DNA from: a virus
Reading direction: 5' to 3' (one strand)
DNA length: 35,699 bases
Virus record (IMG/VR): IMGVR_UViG_3300045970_000368
Location: 1 to 35,699 of that record
In this document: positions 16,345 through 24,667 of the stretch, piece by piece
Layout: each line of letters starts with the position of its first letter
Position numbering within the stretch: the stretch's first letter is position 1
Notes under the pieces: generated by a model
What the model was told of the DNA's origin: nothing
Databases searched by the model: none
What the model saw: the letters and a program-made list of their open reading frames with translations, nothing else
Translations under genes and position numbers: made by a program

Positions 16345-19150
16345 GGATTGCCTCGTAGTCAGCCAGTTCGTTCACCAGCCGGTTGACCGCCCCGGAAATC
16401 ATGGTGTCTGTGCGGAAGCTCTTCTTCGTCTCTTTCGCGTTCGCAATCGTCTCGATCATGGTCCGCAACTCCGTCCCGGAGATGCGTGCGATCTTCTGCT
16501 CACCGATCTTCACCGACTGAAGCAGGATGTCCTTCGGCGTCATCCCCGGCGGGAGGGTGGGCAGCGTCGGCCGCGTGGGCTCGACGTACTTGGACGGGAC
16601 CGACACGCCCCGGCGCTTGTAGCGGTCCGCGATCTCCTTGTACGCCACCAGATCATCTTCGTAGTTGGCGAGGTCCAAGGTGTACTCGCGGACCCGCTCG
16701 GTGTGGGTCATGATCGTGTCGAGCATCTTCGCGGCTGGCTCGACTGCACGGCGCAGCGTGAGCGCGTCCACCTTCTCCAGCTTCTTGTGCGCCTCGTACA
16801 GGCGCTTCATCCGCTCCGCGTGGATCGAGATGGCCCCGGGGACCACGATGTTGGGCGACCCGATGTAGTGGCGGGCGTCGAACGGGTGCGGGATCACCGT
16901 CTCCTTGCCGTTCTTGTCCACCTCGATGCGCGGGGCGAGGTGGAGGGCGAGCTTCTTGGTGAGCGCCTCGTTCTCAGGCTTCATCCAGAACGCGATGTGC
17001 GGAAGGCTGGACATCCTCTCCCGGGTGGTGTGCTCGCGGGGCTCCTTGCCGCTGTCCTGCCGTTCCACCGCCTGCATCTCCTCCAGCACGGTGGTGTGCA
17101 GCGGGCGGTTGGTGTTGGCTTCGTAGCCACCCGGCCCTTGGGTCATCTTAGCGTCCACGGTGTGGATCGGGTGCAGCGCCTCTGGCTTGGAGGTCTTGCC
17201 CTTCGGAGCGCGCCGCCAGCCGTGGAAGAGCGCCCCCGCCTTCCGGTGAGCGAGGATGTCGGCGTAGACGCGGAGGCCCGCAGCGACCGCCGCCTTCTCG
17301 TGGCCCGACAGCTTGGTGGTGCGCTCGTCGCGGAGGTAGGTGACAGCCTGATCGAACAACGCGGGGGCGTCCCGCTCCCAGCGAGCGACGGAGCCGCCGT
17401 GCCGATCACGCAACGCCTCGGCCACGTCCCGCCACGTCTTCGCCTTGGCTGGGAGCTTCCCACCGGGGGTCGCGGTCGCCTCCTCGGTCTCGCGGATGTT
17501 CAGCTTCGCCATGAGGACCGTGAACATCTCGGGCGGCAAGCGCCGCTGGAGGATCTCCTCGGCGTCTGTGAGCAGAACGCTTTCCTCCGCGTCGATGTAG
17601 CGGTGCTCCGCGATGTCAACGATGCCACGGGGATCAAGGTTATTGTCCACGTAGAGTTCCGCGTTCAACTCGTCCTCGGTCTGCCTCGCCTCCTTGGACG
17701 CGCTCCCCGGGACCGGGACGGACAGGTACTCGCCCTCATCCTTGGCCCGCTGCCGCCGCTCCGTGAACAACTCGCGCAGCTTCCCCTCCAGCGTGGACTT
17801 CAGGTACATGGGGAAGGTGATCCCGTTGTCGAGCTTCACCCCAGCCTTGATCGGGATGTAGTGCTTCGCCACGTCGAGGATGGTCTCGTAGACCGTGGCA
17901 TCCATGTCCGCACGGAACTCCTCGTCCTTGGCGAGCCCGGGGAACTGGGTGAAGTAGCCTGCGGTCTTGGCGTACTTCCACACCCGCCCACGGAGGATGC
18001 GCTCGCCCATCGGCAAGTACACCGAAAGGAGAGCATTGCTCTCCTTGGTCGTGAAGTCGTTGATCGGCTGCCCGTTCTTGTCGGTGCCGACCTTGTGCCA
18101 GCCGTCTGTGAGGAGGTAGCCCATCGGGTCGGTGGTGGGGTCCACGTCCTCGTACTCTTCCAGCGCCCCGATCACCGTCATCTTGCCCTGCCCGGTGCCG
18201 AACGCGGTGCCGCCCTCGGGCTTCGCCTCGATGGAGCTTCCGCGCAGCCGGTTCATCCGGCGGCGAACGTCATCGGCTTCGGGGCTCGACTGCCAGTTGG
18301 GCCGCCCCTTCTCGCCCCACTTCTTCTCGTTCTGGGCGTCGAGCTTGATCCGCCTCCACTTCCCTCGGAGGCGCTCCATCTCCGCGACCCGCCAGCCCGT
18401 GGGGCGCTGGAGTAGCTCCGCTCCCAGCTTCTTCAGCGCGGCCTCGCGCTCCACCAGCGCCCGCTTCTTGGCCCCGCCTTGGGTCTGGAGCGCGTACCAG
18501 TTCCCGCCGTCCTCCTTGGCCTTCTTCTCCTTCTGGTAGAGGTAGCTGACTTCCTTCTTCAGCTTCTTGATCTCGCCCTCCACCTCGTCCATCTTGACGG
18601 CGATCTCGTCGGCGCGCTTGTCCACGCCCTCGCTCATCAGGTCGGACTCGCCCACCTTGCTGACGATCTTGGTGGCCCCCTCCTTCGTCACCTTCTTGGC
18701 GTCGAAGTTGGCGACGCGCTCCTCCAGCACCTTCCGGCCGGGGAGGGTCGCAGCCTTGGACGGGTCCTCGGCGGCGAGGTCCGGGTCAGCGGCGACAGTC
18801 TGCGGCTTGGGGGTCGCGAAGGGATCAAACACCCCCCGCTTGTAGGAGAGCGCCCCGGTGTTGTGGCCGCGCGGGAGCGCGGCGCTGGTCGAGGCTTGGA
18901 TCAACTCTGGGATGGAGGTGTAGGGCGACTGCGGCGACAACTCCAGCCGCACCCCGATCCCCAGCCGGATGTAGCGCGCGTAGATGGTGTGGATCTGGGC
19001 AAGCTCGGAGGCGTAGAGGTAGCGCGTGTACGCCATGTGCGAGCCGTGCGACGGCACGTGGAGGATCGCCACGTAGTCGTGCTTGGCGCTGCGCGCCCCC
19101 GGGGTCCGCGCCTTCGCGAGCGTTCCGACGATCTTGTAGGCGCGGAGCAT
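16322..19150 (-). CDS. 942-aa virion-type protein with a sigma-70-like core
   Basis: 942 aa. The ATG overlaps the portal stop (TGATG). The N-terminus (1-110) starts with a DLxK-like LAKARTPG. A coiled-coil, Lys/Glu-rich segment spans about 175-275. Residues about 370-465 resemble sigma-70 region 2: a helix LLSVYLPMGERILRGRVWKY, then DMDATVYETILDVAKHY, then FPMYLKSTLEGKLREL before an RR pair, in the order seen in sigma factors around the core-binding and -10 recognition helices. Residues about 520-607 (LPPEMFTVLMAKL, then TWRDVAEALRDRHGGSVARW) resemble region 4 with a helix-turn-helix. The last 330 residues are helical and unrecognised. The sigma resemblance is my reading of patterns and is moderately uncertain. 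If real, this is a second, head-cassette-encoded sigma-like protein. Confidence 0.9.
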   Translation of the reverse strand: MLRAYKIVGTLAKARTPGARSAKHDYVAILHVPSHGSHMAYTRYLYASELAQIHTIYARYIRLGIGVRLELSPQSPYTSIPELIQASTSAALPRGHNTGALSYKRGVFDPFATPKPQTVAADPDLAAEDPSKAATLPGRKVLEERVANFDAKKVTKEGATKIVSKVGESDLMSEGVDKRADEIAVKMDEVEGEIKKLKKEVSYLYQKEKKAKEDGGNWYALQTQGGAKKRALVEREAALKKLGAELLQRPTGWRVAEMERLRGKWRRIKLDAQNEKKWGEKGRPNWQSSPEADDVRRRMNRLRGSSIEAKPEGGTAFGTGQGKMTVIGALEEYEDVDPTTDPMGYLLTDGWHKVGTDKNGQPINDFTTKESNALLSVYLPMGERILRGRVWKYAKTAGYFTQFPGLAKDEEFRADMDATVYETILDVAKHYIPIKAGVKLDNGITFPMYLKSTLEGKLRELFTERRQRAKDEGEYLSVPVPGSASKEARQTEDELNAELYVDNNLDPRGIVDIAEHRYIDAEESVLLTDAEEILQRRLPPEMFTVLMAKLNIRETEEATATPGGKLPAKAKTWRDVAEALRDRHGGSVARWERDAPALFDQAVTYLRDERTTKLSGHEKAAVAAGLRVYADILAHRKAGALFHGWRRAPKGKTSKPEALHPIHTVDAKMTQGPGGYEANTNRPLHTTVLEEMQAVERQDSGKEPREHTTRERMSSLPHIAFWMKPENEALTKKLALHLAPRIEVDKNGKETVIPHPFDARHYIGSPNIVVPGAISIHAERMKRLYEAHKKLEKVDALTLRRAVEPAAKMLDTIMTHTERVREYTLDLANYEDDLVAYKEIADRYKRRGVSVPSKYVEPTRPTLPTLPPGMTPKDILLQSVKIGEQKIARISGTELRTMIETIANAKETKKSFRTDTMISGAVNRLVNELADYEAIRGAYPIR

Positions 19151-20898
19151 CAGGTCAACCCGATGTCATCGAGTTCTGCCAGCGCCTTGCTGATGTCCTC
19201 GGTGAGCGGTGACCGCCTGCTCGCCATTGAAGCCCTCACGGTGAACTCCCACGGGGCGGCCGTCTCCTGATCCTCATCGGACGGAGGCGGCTTGGCCTTG
19301 GCGCGGTTGTTCGACGCGAGGAGGTGCTGCTTCACCCCGGCCTCGACCTGTCCGTGTGGCTTCGGCCCGTTCTTGCCTTCGAACATCCCGCCGAACGCCT
19401 CGGGGGCTTGCTGATCCTCTTCACCGTTGGGGACCGGAGGAGCGCCACCGGCACCCGGAGGGCCGCCCGCAGCGCCACCGGCCGCCGCCTGCTGGGCCTG
19501 CATCTCCTTCTGCCCAAGGTAGGAGGTGTAGACGGGGTTCATCGGGATGTCCCCGTTCTTCATCGGCGGGAGATCATCCTCGGCACGGACCTCGTTGAGC
19601 GTCTTGTAGCTCTGGAGTTCCTTGAGGCGAAGCTCGATGGCTTGCCCCTCGGACTGCGCGTCGAGACCGACGAACCACAGTTCGAACCGTGGGTCGATCT
19701 CCGGGATGATGTGCTCGTTGAAGAAGTTCTGGAAGAACCGGATGAGCGGCTGGAGGCCCCGGTCCTTGGAGATCTTCTGCTGGGCCTCGTTCGTGCTCAT
19801 GAACATCGGCTGCTGGCCGGGTCCACCGCGCGTGTCGAAGTTGATCTCGGCCGGGTCGATGAGGTAGATGGCGCACGCCACCTTGATCAGGTACTCCAGC
19901 CATTGGCCGTAGCCCATCTCCGTGTTGGACGGCTGGAGGGGCACCCACTCGATGCCCTCCGCGTTGAGGAACGGCGTGCGCCATGCGTTCGACACGCCGC
20001 TGACCTGTGCCATCCATTGCCGCTTGAAGTTTTCGAACTGCGTCCCGGGGATGTTCCCCTTGACGTTGAAGATGCCCTTGATCACCGACCCTTGCGAGAA
20101 CGCCTTGCGGTTCCACTCCTCGGCCCAGAGGTGCGAGGTGATGGTGGTGATGAGCATCTCCAACTCGGAGAAGCCGTACCCGTGGACCCGGAGGTTGGTG
20201 CGCGGGTTCGCGACCCCGAACGCCATCTCGCGCCGGGTGTACTCGGCGGCGATGTTGCCGTCGATGATCTGCACGTAGCACGGGAGGTCGGCCGCAGCCT
20301 TGCCCTCCAGCGGCGTGCCCTTCTTCCGACGCGGAGCCGCCAGCCGGATGGTGTCGGCGGGCACCGCGTAAAACGCATGAAGCCGACCGGAGTTGGTCGG
20401 CACCTTCTCGACGCAGACCTGATCGTAGGCCAGTCGATCTCGGGTCACCTTCCGCACGAAGGTGTCGAGGTTGTCACGGCCGAAGCCGCTCCCCGCCCCC
20501 GTGTGGAGGAGGATCTCCTCGATCTCGTGCGCCCGGTCGCGCTCGCCATCGGACATCTTCTTGCGGGCGTCCTTGAGCCGCACCTTGAACCCGACGCTGT
20601 ACTTGTTCATCTGGCGCTGGGTGAACGCGGACACCTGATTGATCCGCGTCTGCATGATGGACGCGATGACGACGTTCTTCTCCGACATCTGGGAGAGAAC
20701 CTCGTAGGAGAGCGTCGAGGGGCTGGTCTTGTACCCCAGCCCCATCTGGTCGAGCATCTGGAAGGGGTCGGTGAACCATGACTTCGGCACCATCCCCGGG
20801 CCGGGAAGCCCGTCCGCGAAGCCCGCCTTGGAGATCATCGGCTCGGGCTCTCGCACGGGACCGACGACCATGTCTGTGATCGAGCGAGGAACGGCCAT
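19150..20898 (-). CDS. Portal protein
   Basis: 582 aa. Twelve portal subunits form the ring through which DNA enters and leaves the head. The length and order of parts fit the phage portal family: N-terminal part with LSYEVLSQMSEKNVVIASIM (early helix), a wing region with YDQVCVEKVP and a beta segment, then the stem region with an EEWNRKAFSQGSVIKGI helix, a central WLEYLIKVACAIYLIDPAEI and the DPRFELWFVGLD strand. The Gly/Pro/Ala-rich C-terminal third (about 470-582) is low-complexity and ends with SKALAELDDIGLT, reminiscent of the DLxK motifs of its neighbours. The following 942-aa gene overlaps the stop. A terminase gene is not in the window and should lie to the right or elsewhere. Confidence 0.93.
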   Translation of the reverse strand: MAVPRSITDMVVGPVREPEPMISKAGFADGLPGPGMVPKSWFTDPFQMLDQMGLGYKTSPSTLSYEVLSQMSEKNVVIASIMQTRINQVSAFTQRQMNKYSVGFKVRLKDARKKMSDGERDRAHEIEEILLHTGAGSGFGRDNLDTFVRKVTRDRLAYDQVCVEKVPTNSGRLHAFYAVPADTIRLAAPRRKKGTPLEGKAAADLPCYVQIIDGNIAAEYTRREMAFGVANPRTNLRVHGYGFSELEMLITTITSHLWAEEWNRKAFSQGSVIKGIFNVKGNIPGTQFENFKRQWMAQVSGVSNAWRTPFLNAEGIEWVPLQPSNTEMGYGQWLEYLIKVACAIYLIDPAEINFDTRGGPGQQPMFMSTNEAQQKISKDRGLQPLIRFFQNFFNEHIIPEIDPRFELWFVGLDAQSEGQAIELRLKELQSYKTLNEVRAEDDLPPMKNGDIPMNPVYTSYLGQKEMQAQQAAAGGAAGGPPGAGGAPPVPNGEEDQQAPEAFGGMFEGKNGPKPHGQVEAGVKQHLLASNNRAKAKPPPSDEDQETAAPWEFTVRASMASRRSPLTEDISKALAELDDIGLT

Positions 20899-20903
20899 GT
20901 GAA

Positions 20904-23177
20904 CTACCCCATCCGCTTGGTGGTGGTGAGGTCACGAGCGGCCGACAGCGGGACGCCGCCCATGCCGCTGCCCTCGTTGAACAGGCTCTTCTTGGTGGTC
21001 TCCTCGATCCCGAAGTGCGCCGGGATCTTGGTCTGGTTCACGAACGAGGGGCTCGCACCGGGCGGGTGCGCCTTCCGGCTGTGGCCCGCCGCCATCGACC
21101 GATGGTGATCGGCCATCTTCTGCACGTGCTTGCGCGAGGCCACGGGGAGCCCGCCGTTGCCGTCGCTCCACCGCGAGGAGATGCGGCTGAAGGCGTCTGC
21201 GAGCTTGCTGTGGGTCTCCTCGGCCTCCTCGTGCTCCTCGGTGGTGAAGTCGGTGTGGTAGGCCCCGTCGTGGTGGATCGCCTTGCCGGTGCTGGTGTGC
21301 CCGATGGCCCGGTTGTGCTTGGCGGTCGTCTCGCTCTTCTCGATCAGGTCGATGGCGTCGAGGAGGGTGATGGACTTGCTCTTCTCCAGATCGGGGGCCT
21401 CCAGCGAGCGGTAGACGTTCCGCTTGCCGATGATCTTCGTGGCCGCTCCCACCTTGCCGTGCTCCACCAGCAGATGCTTGTGATCCACGAAGTGGCTCTC
21501 CCCCAGCTTGGCCTTGATCCCGGCCGCCTTGAGCGCCTTCACGTGCTCGTATGGGTGCGGGCGGGCGTCCTTGTACTCGGGCAGCTTGTGGTGCCCCAGC
21601 GAGGCCCAGCGGGTGCCGCGCGGCTTCTTGGGGAAGAACCCCTTCTCCAGATCACCCATGTGTGCCTCCGACTTCTTGGTTGGGGTCTTCCCCATCATGC
21701 TGGTCCGAATCGAACGGTGGTGGAGCCCCGCAGCGCGCTGCGCGTGCTCCGGAGTCGCGTGCGCGGGGGTTGACCACTCCTTGCCGCCAGCCGGGGCCTT
21801 CTTCCAGCCCTGCGCTGCCGTCTTCGGCCGGTACTCGGCGTAGTGGCCCATCGAAGACGAGGTGAGCTTGTAGAAGCCGTGCGAGGTGCTGGCCTCTCCG
21901 TCCTTCCACTTCAGCCCCTTCGCCAGATCATTGTCGTCCAGCGACTTCTTGGCCTTCCCCGCGTGCAGCGAGTTGTGGTGCTCGTGGATCGCGTGCTCCA
22001 TCGCGTGCGAGTCGTTGACCCCGTAGCCCCGGCCGCTGCCGACGCGGACAGGCGTGTTCGTCCCCTTGGGGGTGAAGTGGACGTGCTCGTTGTTGAGCCC
22101 CCGGGTGCGCGAGTGGTACGTGCCGTGCGGGGAGGTCCACGTCCGACCGTACCGGGCGATGCTGGAGCCTGCGTTGCTCTCGTGGCTCCCGCCGTACTTG
22201 AGGCCGGTCGAGGCGGCCTTCACGCGGGCGGCGCGCAGCTTGCTCGTGTGAATCGGGGTGGTCCCGTAGTTGCGCCCCTTCTCCAGATCATTGTCGGAGA
22301 GGCTGTTGGCGAGGTTCCGCCCCGATTCGAAGGCGCTGTGAATGTGCGGGGTGCTCTGCCCCTTGAGCTTCGGCCACTTCGCCACCGCCTGCGCGTGGAA
22401 GTGCTCCGGGGACTTGGAGGTCTGTGCGAGCGCCTTCACTTCGTGCGGATGCGCGCCGACGAAGGTGGCGAGCCCGTGATGCGCGGCGCTCCCCCGGGTC
22501 TTGGCGGCGGCCATGTGGTTCGCCAGCGGAGCCTGACGGCGGCCACGGTTGCCACCGGAGACGGCCTCGCCCACGGCCTTGTTGATCTTCGGCTGAGCGC
22601 ACCCGGGGCAAAGGTGGTGCGACCCGCCCGTGGGCGAGGTCACCTTCTTCGCGTCTGCCATCGGGAGGATGGTGCCGCACGTGTCGCAGCCGACGTGAGG
22701 ACCGGCTGTCCGCGCCTTGTTGAGATCACCAACCACGAGCGACTGCCGCAGCCCGGTGGTGTGGTAGGCACTCCTGATCTGGCCGTCCGAGAGATCCTTC
22801 ACCTTGTCGCCGTGCTTGGCGCGGACTTGCTGGAGGAAGTGATCGGAGTGGTGGGAGTCGAGCGCCATCTTCCGCACGTCCTCACCGGCCGCTTCTGAGA
22901 GCTTGCTGTGGTGGAACGCGGAGCCCCCGCCGTGCTGCACGGCCTTGAGCTTGGAGTCGGGGTGGGGCGCGGTCATCATCTGCTTCCGAACCTCGGCCAT
23001 GAGCGGGCTGTGGTTCGCGCCCGTGCCCTTGGCCTTGGCTCCCGGCTTCTGGGCGGTGGAGGGCGAGCGGGGCTTCTTCACCTCCGCCTTCTTGGGCTTC
23101 GCCTTCCCCGCCAGCGCCTTGTAGATCCTCGACTCCGGGTTGAGATCGGCCATGTACTCCAAGTCGAGTTCTCTCAT
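20904..23177 (-). CDS. Modular His/Lys-rich protein with repeated DLxK motifs, upstream of portal
   Basis: 757 aa. ATG at 23177 is chosen for the CAGGAGAG ribosome site; the frame extends 22 codons further upstream without one. The protein is basic and very His-rich. It is punctuated by DLNK (151), DLEK (297), DLAK (417), DLEK (509), DLEK (596) and a DLIEKS (610), usually followed by Gly, Ser or Ala. The segments between are 85-150 residues long. One carries a split zinc ribbon (CDTCG at 164-168 and CPGC at 190-193); another looks like a small alpha/beta domain (EHVKALKAAGIKAKL, 544-558). It ends 5 bases before the portal start. I recognise no whole-length family. Possible roles are an internal head protein or a polyprotein cut at the motifs; both are inference. 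Confidence 0.9.
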   Translation of the reverse strand: MRELDLEYMADLNPESRIYKALAGKAKPKKAEVKKPRSPSTAQKPGAKAKGTGANHSPLMAEVRKQMMTAPHPDSKLKAVQHGGGSAFHHSKLSEAAGEDVRKMALDSHHSDHFLQQVRAKHGDKVKDLSDGQIRSAYHTTGLRQSLVVGDLNKARTAGPHVGCDTCGTILPMADAKKVTSPTGGSHHLCPGCAQPKINKAVGEAVSGGNRGRRQAPLANHMAAAKTRGSAAHHGLATFVGAHPHEVKALAQTSKSPEHFHAQAVAKWPKLKGQSTPHIHSAFESGRNLANSLSDNDLEKGRNYGTTPIHTSKLRAARVKAASTGLKYGGSHESNAGSSIARYGRTWTSPHGTYHSRTRGLNNEHVHFTPKGTNTPVRVGSGRGYGVNDSHAMEHAIHEHHNSLHAGKAKKSLDDNDLAKGLKWKDGEASTSHGFYKLTSSSMGHYAEYRPKTAAQGWKKAPAGGKEWSTPAHATPEHAQRAAGLHHRSIRTSMMGKTPTKKSEAHMGDLEKGFFPKKPRGTRWASLGHHKLPEYKDARPHPYEHVKALKAAGIKAKLGESHFVDHKHLLVEHGKVGAATKIIGKRNVYRSLEAPDLEKSKSITLLDAIDLIEKSETTAKHNRAIGHTSTGKAIHHDGAYHTDFTTEEHEEAEETHSKLADAFSRISSRWSDGNGGLPVASRKHVQKMADHHRSMAAGHSRKAHPPGASPSFVNQTKIPAHFGIEETTKKSLFNEGSGMGGVPLSAARDLTTTKRMG

Positions 23178-23211
23178 GTGACTCTCCTGTTGCTGAGTTG
23201 AGGCGCCGCGA

Positions 23212-23910
23212 TCACTCGCGCTTGCCGGTCTTGATGAGGTCATCCACCACGAGACCGATGTCCCGGTGGAGGTCGCTGGCCTTCTTGTACGCGCTGCGCG
23301 CCCCGTCGCGAGTGATCAAGCGGGGGAGCCGCCAGCACACGTACCCGTGCTGCGGCAGGATGAAGCCAGCGGCGTTGAGCCCGGCGATGAGGCCGCCCGC
23401 GAGCCCGATGTCACCGTTCACCACCACCACCGCGCACGGCTTGGGCTTGAGGATGGGCCGCCCCGCCTGCGCGAGGTTCGCGAACGGATTGAGCCGCTCC
23501 ATGAAGAGCGAGGTGAAGTGCGCGGGCTGGCTCCACCGCACGTCCGTCCCGACGAGGAGCGCATCGCACTCCTTGATCGAGTCGTGGATCTTCAGCATCT
23601 CGTCCTTGGGGTCGTAGATGTCGGACTCGATGTCGTTGCGGTCGCAGGGGAGGTAGCACACCCGCCCGCCACCGCCATAGCACCCCACGCACGGGGCGAT
23701 GTGCATCCGGGAGAGGTCGTACTCCGCGATCTCCACGTTGCCCTTGAGGCTGGCTTGGAACTTCTCGACCGCCTCGTCCAGAATCCAGTTGGACGCGGAG
23801 GGCGCTTCCGCCCCGCGAATGAGCGTGAGCTTGAAGCGCCCGTCGATGGCTCCGGGGCCACCCTTCAACAGGTCACGGACGGATACCGGCTTGATGGTGG
23901 TCTCGGACAC
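23212..23910 (-). CDS. NAD(P)H-dependent FMN reductase / iron-sulfur flavoprotein-like oxidoreductase
   Basis: 232 aa, GTG start preceded by GGGGGAG. It has a flavodoxin-like alpha/beta fold. A Cys cluster at 74-89 (PCVGCYGGGGRVCYLPC) lies where iron-sulfur flavoproteins carry their [4Fe-4S] ligands, although the spacing (C-x2-C-x7-C-x3-C) is looser than the usual compact motif. It is followed by DDMLKIHDSIKE-like text (103-114) and CDALLVGTDVRWSQPA (115-130), matching the family's 'ADAIIIGTPVYW' strand that contacts flavin. The C-terminal half has an alternating strand/helix pattern (AVVVVNGDIGLAGGLIAG). Expected role is electron transfer or quinone/flavin reduction in the cytoplasm. A redox enzyme just upstream of virion genes is unusual; it may serve the Cys-rich protein at 24.7-25.8 kb. 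Confidence 0.88.
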   Translation of the reverse strand: MSETTIKPVSVRDLLKGGPGAIDGRFKLTLIRGAEAPSASNWILDEAVEKFQASLKGNVEIAEYDLSRMHIAPCVGCYGGGGRVCYLPCDRNDIESDIYDPKDEMLKIHDSIKECDALLVGTDVRWSQPAHFTSLFMERLNPFANLAQAGRPILKPKPCAVVVVNGDIGLAGGLIAGLNAAGFILPQHGYVCWRLPRLITRDGARSAYKKASDLHRDIGLVVDDLIKTGKRE

Positions 23911-23919
23911 GTGCTCCCC

Positions 23920-24114
23920 CTACTTGTAGAGATCGGAGTCGTCCACGATCTTCTTGGTGATCTCTTCGCCCTTCGTGGCGCCGTGCGACTTGCAGAAGGG
24001 GCACGCGCTGCTCTTCGCGAGGTAACGAGCCCCGCATGACGGGCACTCGTACTCCCTCGTCCTACTTTGGAGCGGAACCGAGTCGGGGAGGGGCTGGGAA
24101 GTGGGCTGTTGCAT
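23920..24114 (-). CDS. Small zinc-ribbon protein
   Basis: 64 aa from ATG 24114, chosen for the GGAGG 10 bases upstream; the frame stays open further upstream but inside the preceding gene. A classical two-CxxC zinc ribbon (CPSCGARYLAKSSACPFC) occupies the middle, with a Lys/Asp-rich tail. It overlaps the preceding gene by 53 bases in another frame and ends 9 bases before the flavoprotein start. Small ribbons of this type usually bind nucleic acid or protein partners; no specific function can be given. Confidence 0.75.
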   Translation of the reverse strand: MQQPTSQPLPDSVPLQSRTREYECPSCGARYLAKSSACPFCKSHGATKGEEITKKIVDDSDLYK

Positions 24115-24367
24115 TGATCGGCGCCTCCAGTTCGATTTCGACAGGTCCGGTTCTGACTTCGGGCTCCGTGATGCCCAGCTTCTCTTCCACGCCCTTCGCG
24201 ATGCGAGCAACGAGGGCGTCTGTCCCCACGATCACGCCCGTGTCCACGGTCTGTTGGAGGGCCAGCAACCGCCGTTCCTCCCGCTCCCGTCGAACCCGCG
24301 CGTCCTCCTCCTCCAGATCCTTCTGGAGAACGGAGTTGATCACTTCGTTGAGTCCTACACCGTACAT
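24062..24367 (-). CDS. Small charged coiled-coil protein
   Basis: 101 aa. An N-terminal Glu/Arg-rich helix (EEEDARVRREREERRLLAL) probably forms a coiled coil. A middle helix includes DALVARIAKGVEEKLG, and the C-terminus is Pro-rich. No family is recognised. The start ATG follows a small hairpin (24374-24386) that contains the only Shine-Dalgarno-like GAGAGG, so translation may be modulated. It could be a small structural or scaffold-type protein; this is inference from composition only. Confidence 0.75.
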   Translation of the reverse strand: MYGVGLNEVINSVLQKDLEEEDARVRREREERRLLALQQTVDTGVIVGTDALVARIAKGVEEKLGITEPEVRTGPVEIELEAPINATAHFPAPPRLGSAPK

Positions 24368-24412
24368 GACGAAGCCCTCTCAGGGCACAAGGACGGAGCG
24401 GCTAGACGACAC

Positions 24413-24451
24413 CGCCCCGTCCCGCAGTCCAGTTAGGGTGGGGACGGGGCG
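24413..24451 (-). promoter_or_regulatory. Strong 11-bp inverted repeat (RNA hairpin) between genes
   Basis: Perfect 11-bp arms (CGCCCCGTCCC at 24413-24423 and its complement at 24441-24451) flank a 17-base loop, just after the stop of the basic 69-aa gene. No T-run follows on either strand, so it is not a standard intrinsic terminator. It could be an RNA-processing or stabilising hairpin, a pause site or a protein-binding site. Confidence 0.6.
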
Positions 24452-24453
24452 TC

Positions 24454-24663
24454 CTACTTCCTGCCCGCCTTCTTGTTCTTCTGGGCGGCGGCGACCTTCG
24501 CCATGACGCCAGCGGCACCGGCCTTCCGCTTCGGGGCGGGGACGCCCGGCTTGCCGCCAGAGCCCGCGCCGCGACCCGGGGTGCCGCGCTTCGACGGCTT
24601 CGCCTCGGAGCGGGTCGCCTTCTTCTTCTTGTTCGCCTTCGGGGCCTTCTTCTTCTTCGCCAT
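24454..24663 (-). CDS. Very basic Lys/Arg/Ala/Gly-rich peptide
   Basis: 69 aa with a strong GGAGGT ribosome site 7 bases before the ATG. It is almost entirely Lys, Arg, Ala, Gly, Pro and Ser (starts MAKKKKAPKANKKKK), with no acidic stretch and one short helix (VMAKVAAAQKNKK). The composition resembles histone-H1 tails and small nucleoid or capsid-DNA condensing peptides. A DNA- or RNA-binding role is likely from composition alone; no family is recognised. A strong hairpin follows the stop. Confidence 0.8.
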   Translation of the reverse strand: MAKKKKAPKANKKKKATRSEAKPSKRGTPGRGAGSGGKPGVPAPKRKAGAAGVMAKVAAAQKNKKAGRK

Positions 24664-24667
24664 GGTG

